Assembly: GCA_947496145.1 (NCBI GenBank)
Contig: CANMBS010000010.1
Coordinates: 1-64,000 of the forward strand
Direction of reading: 5' to 3'
DNA: 64,000 nt
Source of the DNA: an uncultured Pseudovibrio sp.
GTDB taxonomy: Bacteria; Pseudomonadota; Alphaproteobacteria; Rhizobiales; Stappiaceae
In this document: one piece after another, positions 1-10,648 of the stretch
How the letters are laid out: each line of letters opens with the position of its first letter
Position numbering within the stretch: position 1 is the stretch's first letter
Notes under the pieces: generated by a model
Databases searched by the model: none
Seen by the model: only the letters and a program-made list of their open reading frames with translations
What the model was told of the DNA's origin: nothing
Made by a program: the position numbers and the translations under genes

Positions 1-506
1 GCCAGATTGGCTCCTTGCGTCTGTCAGACATGGGAGCTCATATTGAGCGCTTCGAGTTCGCCGATGGAACCAGCCTGTCAAGGATTGACATTGATGCTCA
101 TGGGCGTTCAAAACTTCTGGGAACCTCCGGGGATGACTTCATCGTTGGGACCCAGGGCAGTAATCTGATCTATGCTGGCAATGGCAACGATACTCTGGAT
201 GCTGGTGGGCATACTGAACATTGGCAGCACCTGCGCGGTCAGGAAGGCGACGACACCTATCTGATCGGAGCAGATGATGGTGTGGTGGCAATCTCCCGAA
301 GAGGAGAATGGGCTGAAAGCGGCACAGATACTGTTCGCTTTAAGGATCTGTCCCTCAAAGACTTACAGTTCAGCTCCTATAGCCACGAATACGATGGTGA
401 AGTTTTAAAACTAACATGGAACAAGGGTGGCCAGATTGGCTCCTTGCATCTGTCAGACATGGGAGTTCATATTGAGCGCTTCGAGTTCGCCGATGGAACC
501 AGCCTG
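1..506 (+). repeat. 77-bp near-perfect direct repeat inside the RTX gene (1-77 and 430-506)
   Basis: Bases 1-77 match bases 430-506 with an offset of 429 bp (143 codons). There are only two differences, at 19/448 (G/A) and 37/466 (C/T). Both change the amino acid (Arg/His and Ala/Val) and no synonymous difference is seen. This marks a recent unit duplication or gene conversion within the repeat protein. Confidence 0.9.
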
Positions 507-836
507 AGAAAGATTGAAATCACGAAAGATGGTAAGCTAGAGATGACCGACACAAATTCTAGCGACGACCTACTAGTAGGTGGTTTAGGTACCGATACCT
601 TCATCTTCACTGGTCCAGCTATCGGCAATGATATTATAACCGGTTTTTCGGCTGGGGTAGGCTCCGATGATATTATCCGCCTTGATAGCAGTATCTTTGC
701 AGATTTGAACCGTGTGCTGGATTCAGCACAGAACGTTGGAGGTAATACTGTGATTAGGTTGGATGATGAAAACTCCATCACCCTGACAGGGGTATCAAAA
801 TCCGACCTACACGCAGACGACTTCCAGTTCCTTTAA
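3..836 (+). CDS. RTX-type calcium-binding exoprotein, C-terminal part (5' truncated)
   Basis: The reading frame is open from the first bases of the window, so this is the end of a longer protein. The first visible residues repeat an internal segment, which shows that the frame continues upstream. RTX-like glycine/aspartate nonapeptides are visible (GTSGDDFIV, GNGNDTLDAG, GGLGTDTFIF). Two copies of an IERFEFADGTSL segment resemble the haemolysin-type calcium-binding-related domain. The C-terminal 70 residues, with FSAGVGSDDII, VGGNTVIRL and ITLTGVSKSDL, look like the serralysin-type C-terminus that carries a type I secretion signal. The likely role is a secreted protein that folds in external calcium. 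The activity would be set by missing N-terminal domains. No type I exporter is in the window. Confidence 0.85.
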   Translation, partial: QIGSLRLSDMGAHIERFEFADGTSLSRIDIDAHGRSKLLGTSGDDFIVGTQGSNLIYAGNGNDTLDAGGHTEHWQHLRGQEGDDTYLIGADDGVVAISRRGEWAESGTDTVRFKDLSLKDLQFSSYSHEYDGEVLKLTWNKGGQIGSLHLSDMGVHIERFEFADGTSLRKIEITKDGKLEMTDTNSSDDLLVGGLGTDTFIFTGPAIGNDIITGFSAGVGSDDIIRLDSSIFADLNRVLDSAQNVGGNTVIRLDDENSITLTGVSKSDLHADDFQFL

Positions 837-851
837 AAATCATGCCCCAAA

Positions 852-887
852 CACCTGCCTTGCGGTGTCTCCATCGCAAGGCAGGTG
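852..887 (+). terminator. Hairpin after the RTX gene
   Basis: A perfect 13-bp stem (852-864 with 875-887) closes a 10-base loop 15 bases after the RTX stop codon. The downstream sequence is only mildly T-rich (CTTCCT), so it could be an intrinsic terminator or a 3'-end stabilising hairpin. Confidence 0.6.
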
Positions 888-1513
888 CTTCCTCGGCGGA
901 GATCGACCTGAAACCAACATACTATTAGTAAAAAAAGACCTTAATTCCAGATAGTTACCTCTTAAGTTAGCGCTTATGGGGAAAGGCCCTCTCCTTTTTC
1001 GTTTCCCTCACATCTCTTACCGGTTGTTAACCATAGAGAATCAACGTCGCGCAGAAATTCTGGCTTTGCGAGGTCAACTCACTTAAGAGGGCGTTAATCT
1101 TTCGTCACGAGCTCGAACCTACGGTTAATCCCTGCGAAATTTGATAGTGCTCCAAACTTCAATGCAAGAATCTGTCTGAATTTTTGCATTGGAGGCTGAA
1201 TCTGAAGCTTTGGTCCTAAGAATCTCTTGGAAGGGACTTGACGAACACTGTCTTGATGAGTAGGTTCCGCGCAACCTTATGGCAGGCAGTAAGCAATGTC
1301 CTTCTCCTGAGGCGCCTCGCCTCGGAGTACTGAAGCTTAAACGCTGTCGGGTTCAAAGGCGAATACAAGTCGAATGCAAGACCGCGGATCCATCCGTGGT
1401 CCTCTGGTTTCGCAGCGCCCTCTACGGATATTTCTTCGTGGATCTGGTGCGCGTGCGTATGTCTACCAGAAACTGCGTCCGGTCGAAGAGCAAAAGTAGT
1501 TAAAGGGCAAATT
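888..1513 (+). promoter_or_regulatory. Intergenic region and leader of the str operon
   Basis: About 625 bases lack a convincing gene. Short frames on both strands look like noise. A possible promoter is TTGACG (1238-1243), 17 bases, TAGGTT (1261-1266). That would give a leader of about 240 bases before rpsL. The leader can fold into hairpins at 1304-1327 (10-bp stem with one bulge, loop CCT) and about 1382-1399 (CCGCGGAT with ATCCGTGG). The promoter call is weak, while the inverted repeats are directly visible. Confidence 0.35.
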
Positions 1514-1885
1514 ATGCCAACGATCAACCAGTTGATCCGTAAGCCGCGCAAGGTGCCGGCGAAGCGGAACAAAGTTCCAGCGATGGAAGCATGCCCGCAG
1601 AAGCGCGGCGTGTGTACTCGCGTTTATACTACCACTCCTAAGAAGCCAAACTCAGCGCTTCGTAAAGTGGCAAAAATCCGTCTCACCAATGGCTTTGAAG
1701 TTATTGGTTACATTCCGGGTGAAGGTCATAACCTCCAAGAGCACTCCGTTGTCATGATCCGTGGTGGTCGTGTAAAGGATTTGCCTGGTGTTCGTTACCA
1801 CATCATTCGCGGCGTTCTTGACACCCAAGGTGTTAAAGATCGTAAGCAGCGTCGTTCTAAATATGGCGCTAAGCGTCCGAAATAA
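1514..1885 (+). CDS. rpsL: 30S ribosomal protein S12
   Basis: A 123-residue protein with the full S12 sequence, including [10 protein letters not shown] and [10 protein letters not shown]12 sits at the decoding centre of the 30S subunit and affects accuracy and streptomycin response. The Lys residues at the classical resistance positions (KPNSA and GRVKDLPG) are the wild-type ones. AAAGGG lies 6 bases before the ATG. It is the first gene of the str group, followed by rpsG after 16 bases. The gene usually found just upstream in the class, rpoC, is not here. Confidence 0.98.
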   Translation: MPTINQLIRKPRKVPAKRNKVPAMEACPQKRGVCTRVYTTTPKKPNSALRKVAKIRLTNGFEVIGYIPGEGHNLQEHSVVMIRGGRVKDLPGVRYHIIRGVLDTQGVKDRKQRRSKYGAKRPK

Positions 1886-1895
1886 TAGGATATAG

Positions 1896-2372
<477 letters not shown>

Positions 2373-2396
2373 TCTCCCTGGATAGAGGCTGACGCT

Positions 2397-4472
2397 ATGT
2401 CACGTACGCACAAAATCGAGGACTACCGTAACTTCGGCATCATGGCTCATATTGATGCTGGTAAGACGACTACTACAGAGCGTATTCTGTACTACACCGG
2501 TAAGTCCCATAAGATCGGTGAAGTTCATGATGGTGCAGCTACCATGGACTGGATGGAGCAGGAGCAGGAGCGTGGTATTACCATTACCTCTGCTGCTACC
2601 ACTGCTCACTGGAACGGTAAGCGTCTGAACATCATTGATACCCCGGGCCACGTTGACTTCACTATTGAAGTTGAGCGTTCCCTGCGTGTTCTTGATGGTG
2701 CTGTTGCTCTTCTTGATGCAAACGCAGGCGTTGAACCTCAGACTGAAACCGTATGGCGTCAGGCTGATAAGTACAACGTTCCTCGCATGATCTTCGTCAA
2801 TAAGATGGACAAGCTCGGTGCTGATTTCTACCGCTGTGTAGAAATGATCGAGAAGCGTCTTGGTGCAAACCCGCTCTGCCTTCAGCTGCCAATCGGCGCT
2901 GAGTCCGAGTTTCAGGGTGTTGTTGATCTGTTGAAGATGAAGGCTCTGGTTTGGAATGGTGAAGCTCTTGGCGCAAGCTGGGATGAGCTGGATATTCCTG
3001 CTGACCTTGCTGATAAAGCTGCGGAATTCCGCGATAAGCTGATCGAAGGCGCTGTTGAGGTCGACGAAGAAGCAATGGAAGCATACCTGGAAGGTGAAGA
3101 GCCATCCATGGAAAAGCTTCAGGAGCTGATTCGTAAAGGCACCATCGCTGGTGAATTCGTTCCGGTTCTTTGCGGTACTGCATTTAAGAACAAGGGTGTT
3201 CAGCCGCTGCTTGACGCAGTTGTTGACTACCTGCCTTCTCCAGTTGAAGTTCCTGCTATTAAAGGCATCGACGCTAAGACTGAAGAAGAAACCGTTCGTG
3301 AATCTTCTGACGAAGAGCCACTCGGTATGCTCGCATTTAAGATCATGAACGACCCGTTCGTTGGATCTTTGACCTTCGCACGTATTTACTCTGGTGTTCT
3401 GAACAAAGGTTCTTCCGTTCTTAACACAGTTAAAGGTAAGCGCGAGCGCGTCGGTCGTATGATGCAGATGCACTCTAATTCCCGCGAAGACATCGATGTA
3501 GCCTACGCAGGTGACATTGTTGCGATCGCAGGCCTGAAGGACACCACCACTGGTGATACTCTTTGTGATCCTCTCAAGCCGGTTATCCTGGAACGTATGG
3601 AGTTCCCTGATCCGGTTATCGAGATCGCTGTAGAGCCTAAAACCAAAGGCGACCAGGAAAAGATGGGCCTTGCCCTGAACCGTCTGGCTGCTGAGGATCC
3701 GTCCTTCCGCGTTAAGACAGATGAAGAGTCCGGCCAGACAATCATTGCTGGTATGGGCGAACTTCACCTGGACATCCTTGTTGATCGCATGAAGCGTGAA
3801 TTCAAGGTAGAAGCAAACATCGGTGCACCTCAGGTTGCTTACCGTGAAACCATTACCAAGCCTGCAGATGTGGATTACACCCACAAGAAACAGTCTGGTG
3901 GTACTGGTCAGTTTGCTCGCATCAAGCTCTCAATCGAGCCGAATGAAATCGGTGCAGGTTTTGCGTTTGATAACACGATCGTTGGCGGTAACGTTCCTAA
4001 GGAATACATCCCTGGTGTTTCCAAAGGTATCGAAAGCGTCATGTCTTCCGGTCCACTCGCTGGCTTCCCGATGGTCGACATTAAAGCGGTACTCACCGAT
4101 GGTGCTTACCACGATGTTGACTCTTCTGTGCTCGCGTTTGAGATCGCAGGTCGTGCAGGTTTCCGCGAAGCTGTGGCTAAAGCAGGTCCAAAGCTTCTAG
4201 AACCTATCATGAAGGTTGAGGTTGTCACTCCAGAAGACTATATGGGTGACGTGATTGGTGATCTGAATTCCCGTCGTGGACAGATTGCTGGTACCGAAAA
4301 CCGCGGTGTCGTGACCGTTATCACTGCTATGGTTCCGCTGGCCAACATGTTTGGTTACGTAAACAACTTGCGTTCCATGTCCCAAGGACGTGCGCAGTAT
4401 TCCATGGTGTTCGATCATTACGACCAAGTCCCGCAGGCTGTTGCTGACGAGGTTATGGCGAAATACGCCTAA
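2397..4472 (+). CDS. fusA: Translation elongation factor G
   Basis: A 691-residue GTPase that drives ribosomal translocation and, with RRF, ribosome recycling. The G1 motif AHIDAGKT is at residues 17-24. RGITI (switch region), DTPGHVDF and NKMD follow in order, and the five-domain length is complete. It starts at an ATG with AGAGG 8 bases upstream. A 494-codon open frame on the opposite strand is a codon-bias shadow. Confidence 0.98.
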   Translation: MSRTHKIEDYRNFGIMAHIDAGKTTTTERILYYTGKSHKIGEVHDGAATMDWMEQEQERGITITSAATTAHWNGKRLNIIDTPGHVDFTIEVERSLRVLDGAVALLDANAGVEPQTETVWRQADKYNVPRMIFVNKMDKLGADFYRCVEMIEKRLGANPLCLQLPIGAESEFQGVVDLLKMKALVWNGEALGASWDELDIPADLADKAAEFRDKLIEGAVEVDEEAMEAYLEGEEPSMEKLQELIRKGTIAGEFVPVLCGTAFKNKGVQPLLDAVVDYLPSPVEVPAIKGIDAKTEEETVRESSDEEPLGMLAFKIMNDPFVGSLTFARIYSGVLNKGSSVLNTVKGKRERVGRMMQMHSNSREDIDVAYAGDIVAIAGLKDTTTGDTLCDPLKPVILERMEFPDPVIEIAVEPKTKGDQEKMGLALNRLAAEDPSFRVKTDEESGQTIIAGMGELHLDILVDRMKREFKVEANIGAPQVAYRETITKPADVDYTHKKQSGGTGQFARIKLSIEPNEIGAGFAFDNTIVGGNVPKEYIPGVSKGIESVMSSGPLAGFPMVDIKAVLTDGAYHDVDSSVLAFEIAGRAGFREAVAKAGPKLLEPIMKVEVVTPEDYMGDVIGDLNSRRGQIAGTENRGVVTVITAMVPLANMFGYVNNLRSMSQGRAQYSMVFDHYDQVPQAVADEVMAKYA

Positions 4473-4520
4473 CCTCACCACAATCAGTCAAAGGGATTCA
4501 AGAGAGAACGGAGAGATCCG

Positions 4521-5696
4521 ATGGCAAAAGAAAAATTTGAGCGTAATAAGCCGCACGTCAACATCGGCACAATTGGCCACGTTGACCACGGCAAAACTAC
4601 TCTGACTGCTGCGATCACCAAACAGTTTGGTGACTTCAAAGCATATGACGAAATCGATGGTGCTCCTGAAGAGCGCGCACGTGGTATTACCATTTCCACA
4701 GCGCACGTTGAGTACGAAACCGACGCTCGTCACTACGCACACGTTGACTGCCCAGGCCACGCTGACTATGTGAAAAACATGATCACCGGTGCTGCGCAGA
4801 TGGACGGCGCGATCCTCGTTGTTAACGCTGCAGACGGCCCAATGCCTCAGACTCGTGAGCATATCCTGCTCGCACGTCAGGTTGGTGTGCCTGCGCTGGT
4901 TGTCTTCATGAACAAAGTTGACCAGGTTGACGATGAAGAGCTTCTTGAGCTCGTAGAAATGGAAGTTCGTGAACTTCTGTCTTCCTACGAATTCCCAGGC
5001 GACGATATTCCAATCATCGCAGGTTCTGCTCTGGCAGCTCTGGAAGATCGCGATGCAAACATTGGTTCTGAGAAAATCGCTGAACTGATGGCTGCAGTAG
5101 ACGAATATATCCCAACCCCAGACCGTCCACGCGATCAGGCATTCCTGATGCCAATCGAAGACGTGTTCTCCATCTCCGGTCGTGGTACCGTTGTTACCGG
5201 TCGCGTTGAGCGCGGTATCATCCACGTTGGTGATGAAGTTGAGATCGTTGGTATCAAAGAAACAGCTAAAACCACTGTTACCGGTGTTGAAATGTTCCGC
5301 AAGCTGCTCGATCAGGGTGAAGCTGGCGACAACATTGGTGCATTGATCCGTGGTGTTGGTCGTGAGGAAGTTGAGCGTGGCCAGGTTCTGTGTAAGCCGG
5401 GTTCCGTTACTCCTCACACCAAGTTCAAGGCTGAGGCGTACATCCTGACCAAAGAAGAAGGCGGTCGTCACACCCCATTCTTCACCAACTACCGTCCGCA
5501 GTTCTACTTCCGTACAACTGACGTGACTGGTGTTGTTTCTCTGCCGGAAGGCACAGAAATGGTTATGCCTGGTGATAACGTTGCTGTTTCAGTTGAACTT
5601 ATCGTGCCAATCGCTATGGAAGATGGTCTGCGCTTCGCTATCCGCGAAGGCGGTCGTACCGTCGGCGCTGGCGTTGTAGCTGAAATCATCGAATAA
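4521..5696 (+). CDS. tuf: Translation elongation factor Tu
   Basis: A 391-residue EF-Tu that delivers aminoacyl-tRNA to the ribosome as a GTP complex. GHVDHGKT is at residues 19-26, followed by the effector [14 protein letters not shown] and NKVD. Domains 2 and 3 are complete. GGAGAG lies 6 bases before the ATG. Many alphaproteobacteria carry a second tuf copy, and none is visible in this window. Confidence 0.98.
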   Translation: MAKEKFERNKPHVNIGTIGHVDHGKTTLTAAITKQFGDFKAYDEIDGAPEERARGITISTAHVEYETDARHYAHVDCPGHADYVKNMITGAAQMDGAILVVNAADGPMPQTREHILLARQVGVPALVVFMNKVDQVDDEELLELVEMEVRELLSSYEFPGDDIPIIAGSALAALEDRDANIGSEKIAELMAAVDEYIPTPDRPRDQAFLMPIEDVFSISGRGTVVTGRVERGIIHVGDEVEIVGIKETAKTTVTGVEMFRKLLDQGEAGDNIGALIRGVGREEVERGQVLCKPGSVTPHTKFKAEAYILTKEEGGRHTPFFTNYRPQFYFRTTDVTGVVSLPEGTEMVMPGDNVAVSVELIVPIAMEDGLRFAIREGGRTVGAGVVAEIIE

Positions 5697-5710
5697 GAAT
5701 TGAGTTTGGG

Positions 5711-5738
5711 CTGCGGTCCAGCAACAGCTGGGCCGCAG
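5711..5738 (+). terminator. Hairpin between tuf and rpsJ
   Basis: A 12-bp stem with one wobble pair (5711-5722 with 5727-5738) closes an AACA loop in the 68-base gap between tuf and rpsJ. The downstream TTGCCTTG is not a real U-tract. It may be a weak terminator, an attenuator or an mRNA-processing site separating the str and S10 groups. Confidence 0.45.
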
Positions 5739-5764
5739 TTGCCTTGCTCAGTTAAGGATTAGTC

Positions 5765-6073
5765 ATGAACGGTCAGAATATTCGGATCCGCCTGAAGGCG
5801 TTTGATCACCGTGTTCTTGACGCTTCCACTAAGGAAATCGTGAACACGGCGAAACGGACCGGCGCGCAAGTGCGTGGCCCAGTTCCGTTGCCGACGCGGA
5901 TCGAGAAGTACACTGTGCTTCGCGGGCCGCATGTTGATAAAAAGAGCCGCGATCAGTTCGAAATGCGCACTCATAAGCGCCTTCTGGACATCGTCGACCC
6001 AACCCCACAGACAGTTGATGCTTTGATGAAGCTCGATCTGGCTGCTGGTGTTGACGTCGAGATCAAGCTCTAA
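5765..6073 (+). CDS. rpsJ: 30S ribosomal protein S10
   Basis: A 102-residue S10 ([16 protein letters not shown] at the start, [17 protein letters not shown] near the end). S10 is a 30S head protein and, in other bacteria, also NusE in antitermination complexes. It is the first gene of the S10 group. AAGGA precedes the ATG (AGTTAAGGATTAGTCATG). rplC follows after 21 bases. Confidence 0.98.
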   Translation: MNGQNIRIRLKAFDHRVLDASTKEIVNTAKRTGAQVRGPVPLPTRIEKYTVLRGPHVDKKSRDQFEMRTHKRLLDIVDPTPQTVDALMKLDLAAGVDVEIKL

Positions 6074-6094
6074 GTGCGGCGAGGGGACACAGCA

Positions 6095-6811
6095 ATGCGT
6101 TCTGGAGTGATCGCACAGAAGGTGGGTATGACCCGTATCTATAATGAGGCAGGTGAACACGTGCCCGTTACAGTACTGCGTCTTGACAACTGTCAGGTTG
6201 TTGCTCACCGGACGGCAGAAAAGAACGGCTACACTGCGCTTCAGTTGGGCGTAGGTGCAGCAAAAGTTAAGAACACGAACCGTGCGATGCGTGGGCACTT
6301 TGCAGTTGCAAAGGTTGAGCCAAAGCGCAAACTCGCTGAGTTCCGTGTTTCTGAAGAAAACATGATCGAAGTTGGTGCTGAGCTTACAGCTGATCACTTC
6401 CTTGACGGTCAGTTTGTGGATGTAACCGGCACCTCTATCGGTAAGGGCTTTGCTGGTGCGATGAAGCGTCACAACTTCGGTGGTGGTCGCGCTTCTCACG
6501 GTGTGTCTATCTCACACCGCGCACACGGTTCTACCGGTCAGTGTCAGGATCCAGGCAAGGTGTTTAAAGGCAAGAAAATGGCCGGTCACCTTGGTGCAGA
6601 ACGAGTAACCACGCAGAACCTGAAAGTTGTACGTACTGACGTAGAACGTGGTCTGATCATGGTTGAAGGTTCCGTTCCTGGTTCTAAAGGCGGTTGGATC
6701 CTGGTTCGTGATGCAATTAAGAAGTCTCTGCCTGAGAACGTGCCTATGCCAGGTGCATTCCGTCAGAACTCTGCGGTTGCAGCGGCTGAAGCCGGGAAGG
6801 AAGGTGAGTGA
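6095..6811 (+). CDS. rplC: 50S ribosomal protein L3
   Basis: A 238-residue L3, an early-assembling 23S rRNA-binding protein near the peptidyl transferase centre. The core motif around [10 protein letters not shown] and the early segment [13 protein letters not shown] are present. I use the ATG at 6095, preceded by GAGGGGA, rather than the in-frame GTG at 6074 directly after the rpsJ stop. The stop codon overlaps the rplD start by one base. Confidence 0.97.
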   Translation: MRSGVIAQKVGMTRIYNEAGEHVPVTVLRLDNCQVVAHRTAEKNGYTALQLGVGAAKVKNTNRAMRGHFAVAKVEPKRKLAEFRVSEENMIEVGAELTADHFLDGQFVDVTGTSIGKGFAGAMKRHNFGGGRASHGVSISHRAHGSTGQCQDPGKVFKGKKMAGHLGAERVTTQNLKVVRTDVERGLIMVEGSVPGSKGGWILVRDAIKKSLPENVPMPGAFRQNSAVAAAEAGKEGE

Positions 6812-7428
6812 TGGAACTCGAGGTTAAAACCCTCGGCGGTAGCGCAGCGGGTTCGATCACAGTGTCTGACGAGATCTTTGGTCTCGAGCCACGTGTAGAC
6901 CTGATCCAGCGTGTAATTCGCTGGCAGCTTGCTAAGCGCCAGGCAGGTACTCATAAGTCTCTGGGTCGTTCAGAGGTTAATGGTACCACCAAAAAATTCG
7001 TACGCCAGAAAGGTTCTGGCGGCGCACGTCACGGTAACCGCAAAGCACCACAGTTCCGTGGTGGTGGTAAAGCATTTGGTCCAGTTGTGCGTGAGCATGG
7101 CCACGATCTTCCTAAGAAGGTTCGTGTTCTGGGTCTTAAGCATGCCCTGTCTGCCAAAGCTGCTTCCGGCAACCTCGTTGTTGTTGAAGACGCAAAAGCG
7201 GCGGAAGCGAAAACCAAAGCTCTTAAAGAGCAGCTCGGTTCTCTCGGTTTGACTAGTGCGTTGTTCGTGGACGGTTCTGAAGTAGATGCAAACTTCGGTT
7301 TGGCTACTCGTAACATTCCACTCGTAGATGTACTGCCAGTTCAGGGTATCAACGTTTACGACATTCTTCGTCGTGATACGCTGGTTCTGACTAAAGCGGC
7401 AGTTGCAGCTTTGGAGGAGCGCTTCTAA
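6811..7428 (+). CDS. rplD: 50S ribosomal protein L4
   Basis: A 205-residue L4, whose extended loop ([20 protein letters not shown] region) lines the nascent-chain tunnel. The ATG at 6811 overlaps the rplC TGA (TGATG), which suggests translational coupling. A GTG one codon upstream is the less likely start. The stop also overlaps the rplW start (TAATG). L4 autoregulates the S10 operon in gammaproteobacteria, but no matching leader structure was recognised here. Confidence 0.97.
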   Translation: MELEVKTLGGSAAGSITVSDEIFGLEPRVDLIQRVIRWQLAKRQAGTHKSLGRSEVNGTTKKFVRQKGSGGARHGNRKAPQFRGGGKAFGPVVREHGHDLPKKVRVLGLKHALSAKAASGNLVVVEDAKAAEAKTKALKEQLGSLGLTSALFVDGSEVDANFGLATRNIPLVDVLPVQGINVYDILRRDTLVLTKAAVAALEERF

Positions 7429-7721
7429 TGAGCAAGCTCGTTCACTACGACAAAATCGTATCTCCGGTGATCACCGAGAAAGCAACTTTTGCTTCTGAAG
7501 AGAACAAGGTTGTGTTCAAGGTTGCTCTCACCGCTACTAAACCGGAAATCAAAGCAGCTGTTGAAGGTCTGTTTGGCGTTAAAGTCAAAGCCGTTAACAC
7601 TCTGGTTCGCAAGGGTAAGACCAAGCGCTTCAAGGGTGTTGTTGGCAAACAGAACGACTTCAAAAAAGCTGTGGTCACACTGGAAGATGGTCAGTCCATC
7701 GACGTGACGACCGGTCTTTAA
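7428..7721 (+). CDS. rplW: 50S ribosomal protein L23
   Basis: A 97-residue L23, located at the tunnel exit where trigger factor and SRP dock. The signature [15 protein letters not shown] is present. The ATG overlaps the rplD stop by one base, and rplB follows after 13 bases. Length and sequence are normal for alphaproteobacteria. Confidence 0.97.
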   Translation: MSKLVHYDKIVSPVITEKATFASEENKVVFKVALTATKPEIKAAVEGLFGVKVKAVNTLVRKGKTKRFKGVVGKQNDFKKAVVTLEDGQSIDVTTGL

Positions 7722-7734
7722 GGGGTAGGACAAA

Positions 7735-8568
7735 ATGGCACTTAAGACATTTAATCCGACATCTCCTGGCCGTCGTCAGCTGGTCCAGGTAGACCGTTCT
7801 GATCTTTGGAAAGGCAAGCCAGTCAAGAAACTGACTGAAGGTCTGTCCAAGTCCGGTGGTCGTAACAACTACGGTCGTAAGACTGCAAACAACATTGGTG
7901 GTGGTCACAAGCGTACCTACCGCCTGATCGACTTCAAGCGTCGCAAATTCGACGTTGTCGGTACTGTTGAGCGTCTGGAATACGATCCAAACCGTACCGC
8001 TTTCATCGCTCTCATCACTTATGATGATGGTGAGCAGGCATACATCCTGGCTCCACAGCGTCTTGCTGCTGGCGACAAGATCATTGCTGGTGAAGCTGTG
8101 GACATCAAGCCGGGCAACGCTATGCCACTGGCTTCTATCCCAGTCGGTACGATCATTCACAACATCGAGATGAAGCCAGGTAAAGGCGCGCAGATTGCTC
8201 GCTCCGCTGGTGCTTATGCTCAGATCGTTGGTCGTGACGCTGGTTACACTGTAATCCGTCTTCTGTCTGGTGAGCAGCGCCGTGTACTCGGCACCTGCAT
8301 GGCCACAGTTGGTGCAGTATCTAACCAGGACCACGCTAACATCAACCTGGGTAAAGCAGGTCGTTCTCGTTGGCTGGGCCGTCGCCCACACGTTCGCGGT
8401 GTTGCTATGAACCCGATCGACCACCCGCATGGTGGTGGTGAAGGTCGTACTTCCGGTGGACGTCATCCGGTTACTCCTTGGGGTAAACCGACCAAAGGTA
8501 AGCGCACACGACGTAATAAAGCTAGCGATAAGTTTATCGTACGCTCACGTCATGCGCGGAAGAAGTAA
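7735..8568 (+). CDS. rplB: 50S ribosomal protein L2
   Basis: A 277-residue L2, the conserved 23S rRNA-binding protein needed for subunit joining and peptidyl transferase integrity. [12 protein letters not shown] near the N-terminus and [19 protein letters not shown] near the C-terminus carry the conserved loop with the functional histidine. AAGGGG precedes the ATG. It is followed by rpsS after 12 bases. Confidence 0.98.
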   Translation: MALKTFNPTSPGRRQLVQVDRSDLWKGKPVKKLTEGLSKSGGRNNYGRKTANNIGGGHKRTYRLIDFKRRKFDVVGTVERLEYDPNRTAFIALITYDDGEQAYILAPQRLAAGDKIIAGEAVDIKPGNAMPLASIPVGTIIHNIEMKPGKGAQIARSAGAYAQIVGRDAGYTVIRLLSGEQRRVLGTCMATVGAVSNQDHANINLGKAGRSRWLGRRPHVRGVAMNPIDHPHGGGEGRTSGGRHPVTPWGKPTKGKRTRRNKASDKFIVRSRHARKK

Positions 8569-8580
8569 GGGGAACGGATC

Positions 8581-8859
8581 GTGGCACGTTCGATCTGGAA
8601 AGGGCCGTTCATTGACGGTTACCTCCTGAAGAAAGCGGAAAAGGTTCGCGAGTCCGGCCGTAACGAGGTCATCAAGACCTGGAGCCGCCGCTCCACCATT
8701 CTTCCGCACTTTGTGGGGTTGACTTTTGGCGTCTATAACGGTCAAAAGCACATTCCTGTTTTGATCAGCGAAGACATGGTAGGTCACAAGCTGGGCGAAT
8801 TCGCTCCAAGCCGCACCTATTACGGTCATGGCGCTGACAAAAAGGCGAAGAGGAAATAA
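8581..8859 (+). CDS. rpsS: 30S ribosomal protein S19
   Basis: A 92-residue S19 with the typical N-terminus [15 protein letters not shown] and C-terminal [13 protein letters not shown]. It binds 16S rRNA in the 30S head next to S13. Translation begins at a GTG (8581) with AAGGGGA at a good distance. rplV follows after 2 bases. Confidence 0.97.
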   Translation: MARSIWKGPFIDGYLLKKAEKVRESGRNEVIKTWSRRSTILPHFVGLTFGVYNGQKHIPVLISEDMVGHKLGEFAPSRTYYGHGADKKAKRK

Positions 8860-8861
8860 AG

Positions 8862-9242
8862 ATGGGCAAGCAGAAGCATGAGCGGACGCTCGCCGACAAC
8901 GAGGCAAAAGCAGTAACTCGCATGCTGCGCGTTTCTCCACAGAAGCTGAACCTCGTTGCTGCATCGATCCGTGGTAAGAAGGTTGGTACTGCCATTGCAG
9001 ACCTGACTTTCTCCCGCAAGCGTATCGCTGGCGATGTCAAGAAATGCCTGATGTCTGCTGTTGCAAACGCTGAAAACAACCATGATCTCGACGTCGACAA
9101 CCTTGTCGTCGCCGAGGCATTCGTTGGCAAGGCGCTTGTAATGAAGCGCTTCCAGCCACGGGCCCGTGGTCGTGTAGGACGCATTCTTAAGCCGTTCTCC
9201 AACCTGACCATCGTGGTTCGTGAAGTTGAGGAGGCAGCCTGA
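8862..9242 (+). CDS. rplV: 50S ribosomal protein L22
   Basis: A 126-residue L22 whose hairpin loop reaches into the exit tunnel near the macrolide site ([14 protein letters not shown] region). It has the family segment [12 protein letters not shown] in the form [12 protein letters not shown]. The stop codon overlaps the first base of the rpsC ATG (TGATG), indicating coupling. Confidence 0.97.
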   Translation: MGKQKHERTLADNEAKAVTRMLRVSPQKLNLVAASIRGKKVGTAIADLTFSRKRIAGDVKKCLMSAVANAENNHDLDVDNLVVAEAFVGKALVMKRFQPRARGRVGRILKPFSNLTIVVREVEEAA

Positions 9243-9958
9243 TGGGTCAGAAGATTAATCCAATCGGTCTTCGTCTTGGCATCAACCGGACCTGGGACTC
9301 CCGCTGGTTTGCTAGCAAGAACGAATACGGCGATCTTCTCCATGAAGATTTTCGCATCCGCGAATACCTGCTGAAAGAACTGAAGCAGGCTGCTGTATCT
9401 AAGGTCGTCATCGAGCGTCCGCACAAGAAATGCCGCGTAACTATTCACTCTGGCCGTCCAGGTGTTGTTATCGGTAAAAAAGGTGCAGACATCGAACGTC
9501 TTCGCAAGAAGCTGTCCGTGATGACCAATTCCGAAGTGCACCTCAACATTGTTGAAGTACGCAAGCCGGAAACTGATGCAGCTCTTGTTGCAGCATCCAT
9601 CGCTCAGCAGCTCGAGCGTCGTGTTGCATTCCGCCGTGCTATGAAGCGTGCAGTTCAGTCTGCAATGCGTCTTGGCGCTCAGGGCATCCGCATTAACTGC
9701 GGCGGTCGTCTGGGTGGTGCGGAAATCGCACGTATCGAATGGTACCGTGAAGGTCGCGTGCCTCTGCACACTCTGCGTGCAGACATCGACTACGGTACTG
9801 CGACAGCACACACCGCTTATGGTGCTTGCGGCGTTAAAGTCTGGATCTTCAAGGGCGAAATCCTGGAGCATGATCCAATGGCTTCCGAACGTCGTGCGAC
9901 CGAAGGTGGTGGCAAGAGCGAACGCCAAGGTGGCGGTCGGCGTGAGCGCGCAGCATAA
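9242..9958 (+). CDS. rpsC: 30S ribosomal protein S3
   Basis: A 238-residue S3 with a KH domain ([15 protein letters not shown]) and a C-terminal domain containing [11 protein letters not shown] and [16 protein letters not shown]3 is at the mRNA entry tunnel and contributes to helicase activity. It has a basic, glycine-rich tail. It starts inside the rplV stop codon. Confidence 0.98.
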   Translation: MGQKINPIGLRLGINRTWDSRWFASKNEYGDLLHEDFRIREYLLKELKQAAVSKVVIERPHKKCRVTIHSGRPGVVIGKKGADIERLRKKLSVMTNSEVHLNIVEVRKPETDAALVAASIAQQLERRVAFRRAMKRAVQSAMRLGAQGIRINCGGRLGGAEIARIEWYREGRVPLHTLRADIDYGTATAHTAYGACGVKVWIFKGEILEHDPMASERRATEGGGKSERQGGGRRERAA

Positions 9959-10000
9959 GCTGCGCCTCACACGGCTTAACTATTAAAGCGAGAGAAAACG

Positions 10001-10414
10001 ATGCTGCAACCAAAGCGTACTAAGTTCCGCAAGCAGCACAAGGGCCGCATCCATGGCAACGCCAAGGGTGGTACGGACCTCAATTTCGGTGCCTACGGCC
10101 TGAAGGCTATGGAACCAGAGCGTATCACCGCTCGTCAGATTGAGGCTGCCCGTCGTGCAATGACCCGTTACATGAAGCGTGCGGGTCGCGTGTGGATCAG
10201 AATCTTCCCGGATGTTCCTGTATCCTCCAAGCCGGCTGAAGTCCGCATGGGTAAGGGTAAAGGTTCTCCTGAGTACTGGGCGTGCCGGGTTAAACCTGGT
10301 CGCATCATGTTCGAAATGGACGGCGTGTCTGAAGAAATTGCTCGTGAAGCGATGCGTCTGGCCGCTGCAAAACTCCCAATCAAGTGCCGGTTCGTCCAGC
10401 GCATTGGCGAGTAA
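10001..10414 (+). CDS. rplP: 50S ribosomal protein L16
   Basis: A 137-residue L16 ([16 protein letters not shown] at the N-terminus, then [11 protein letters not shown]). It organises 23S rRNA near the A site and tRNA acceptor arm. GCGAGAG lies a few bases before the ATG, and rpmC follows after 23 bases. Confidence 0.97.
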   Translation: MLQPKRTKFRKQHKGRIHGNAKGGTDLNFGAYGLKAMEPERITARQIEAARRAMTRYMKRAGRVWIRIFPDVPVSSKPAEVRMGKGKGSPEYWACRVKPGRIMFEMDGVSEEIAREAMRLAAAKLPIKCRFVQRIGE

Positions 10415-10437
10415 TCGGACATCGAAAGGAAAAGGCC

Positions 10438-10638
10438 ATGAAGGCTACCGATGTAAGAGCTAAGACCTCTGATGAGCTCAAGGCAGACCTGGAAGGACTG
10501 AAAAAAGAACAGTTCAACCTGCGTTTCCAGAGAGCAACTGGTCAGCTCGAAAACACCGCTCGTGTTCGTCAGGTTCGCCGGGACATTGCGCGGATCCAGA
10601 CAGTACTGCGCGAAAAGCGCGTGTCTGACAACGCATAA
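10438..10638 (+). CDS. rpmC: 50S ribosomal protein L29
   Basis: A 66-residue helical-hairpin protein at the tunnel exit next to L23. The start ATG at 10438 ([15 protein letters not shown]) has GAAAGGA upstream and matches the family length. Longer in-frame extension into rplP is not credible. It ends with a stop 10 bases before the rpsQ start. Confidence 0.96.
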   Translation: MKATDVRAKTSDELKADLEGLKKEQFNLRFQRATGQLENTARVRQVRRDIARIQTVLREKRVSDNA

Positions 10639-10648
10639 GGAGCTAATG

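Noticed and set aside
1216-1503. Two short frames in the rpsL leader (one on each strand)
   Set aside because: They overlap each other, lack ribosome sites that fit, and resemble no protein. The region is better explained as a transcribed leader.
2400-3884. A 494-codon frame antisense to fusA
   Set aside because: It lies wholly opposite a perfectly conserved EF-G gene. Its residues show no family features and the length comes from codon bias.
4488-5471. A 327-codon frame antisense to tuf
   Set aside because: Same reason: tuf is highly conserved and its codon use leaves the opposite frame open.
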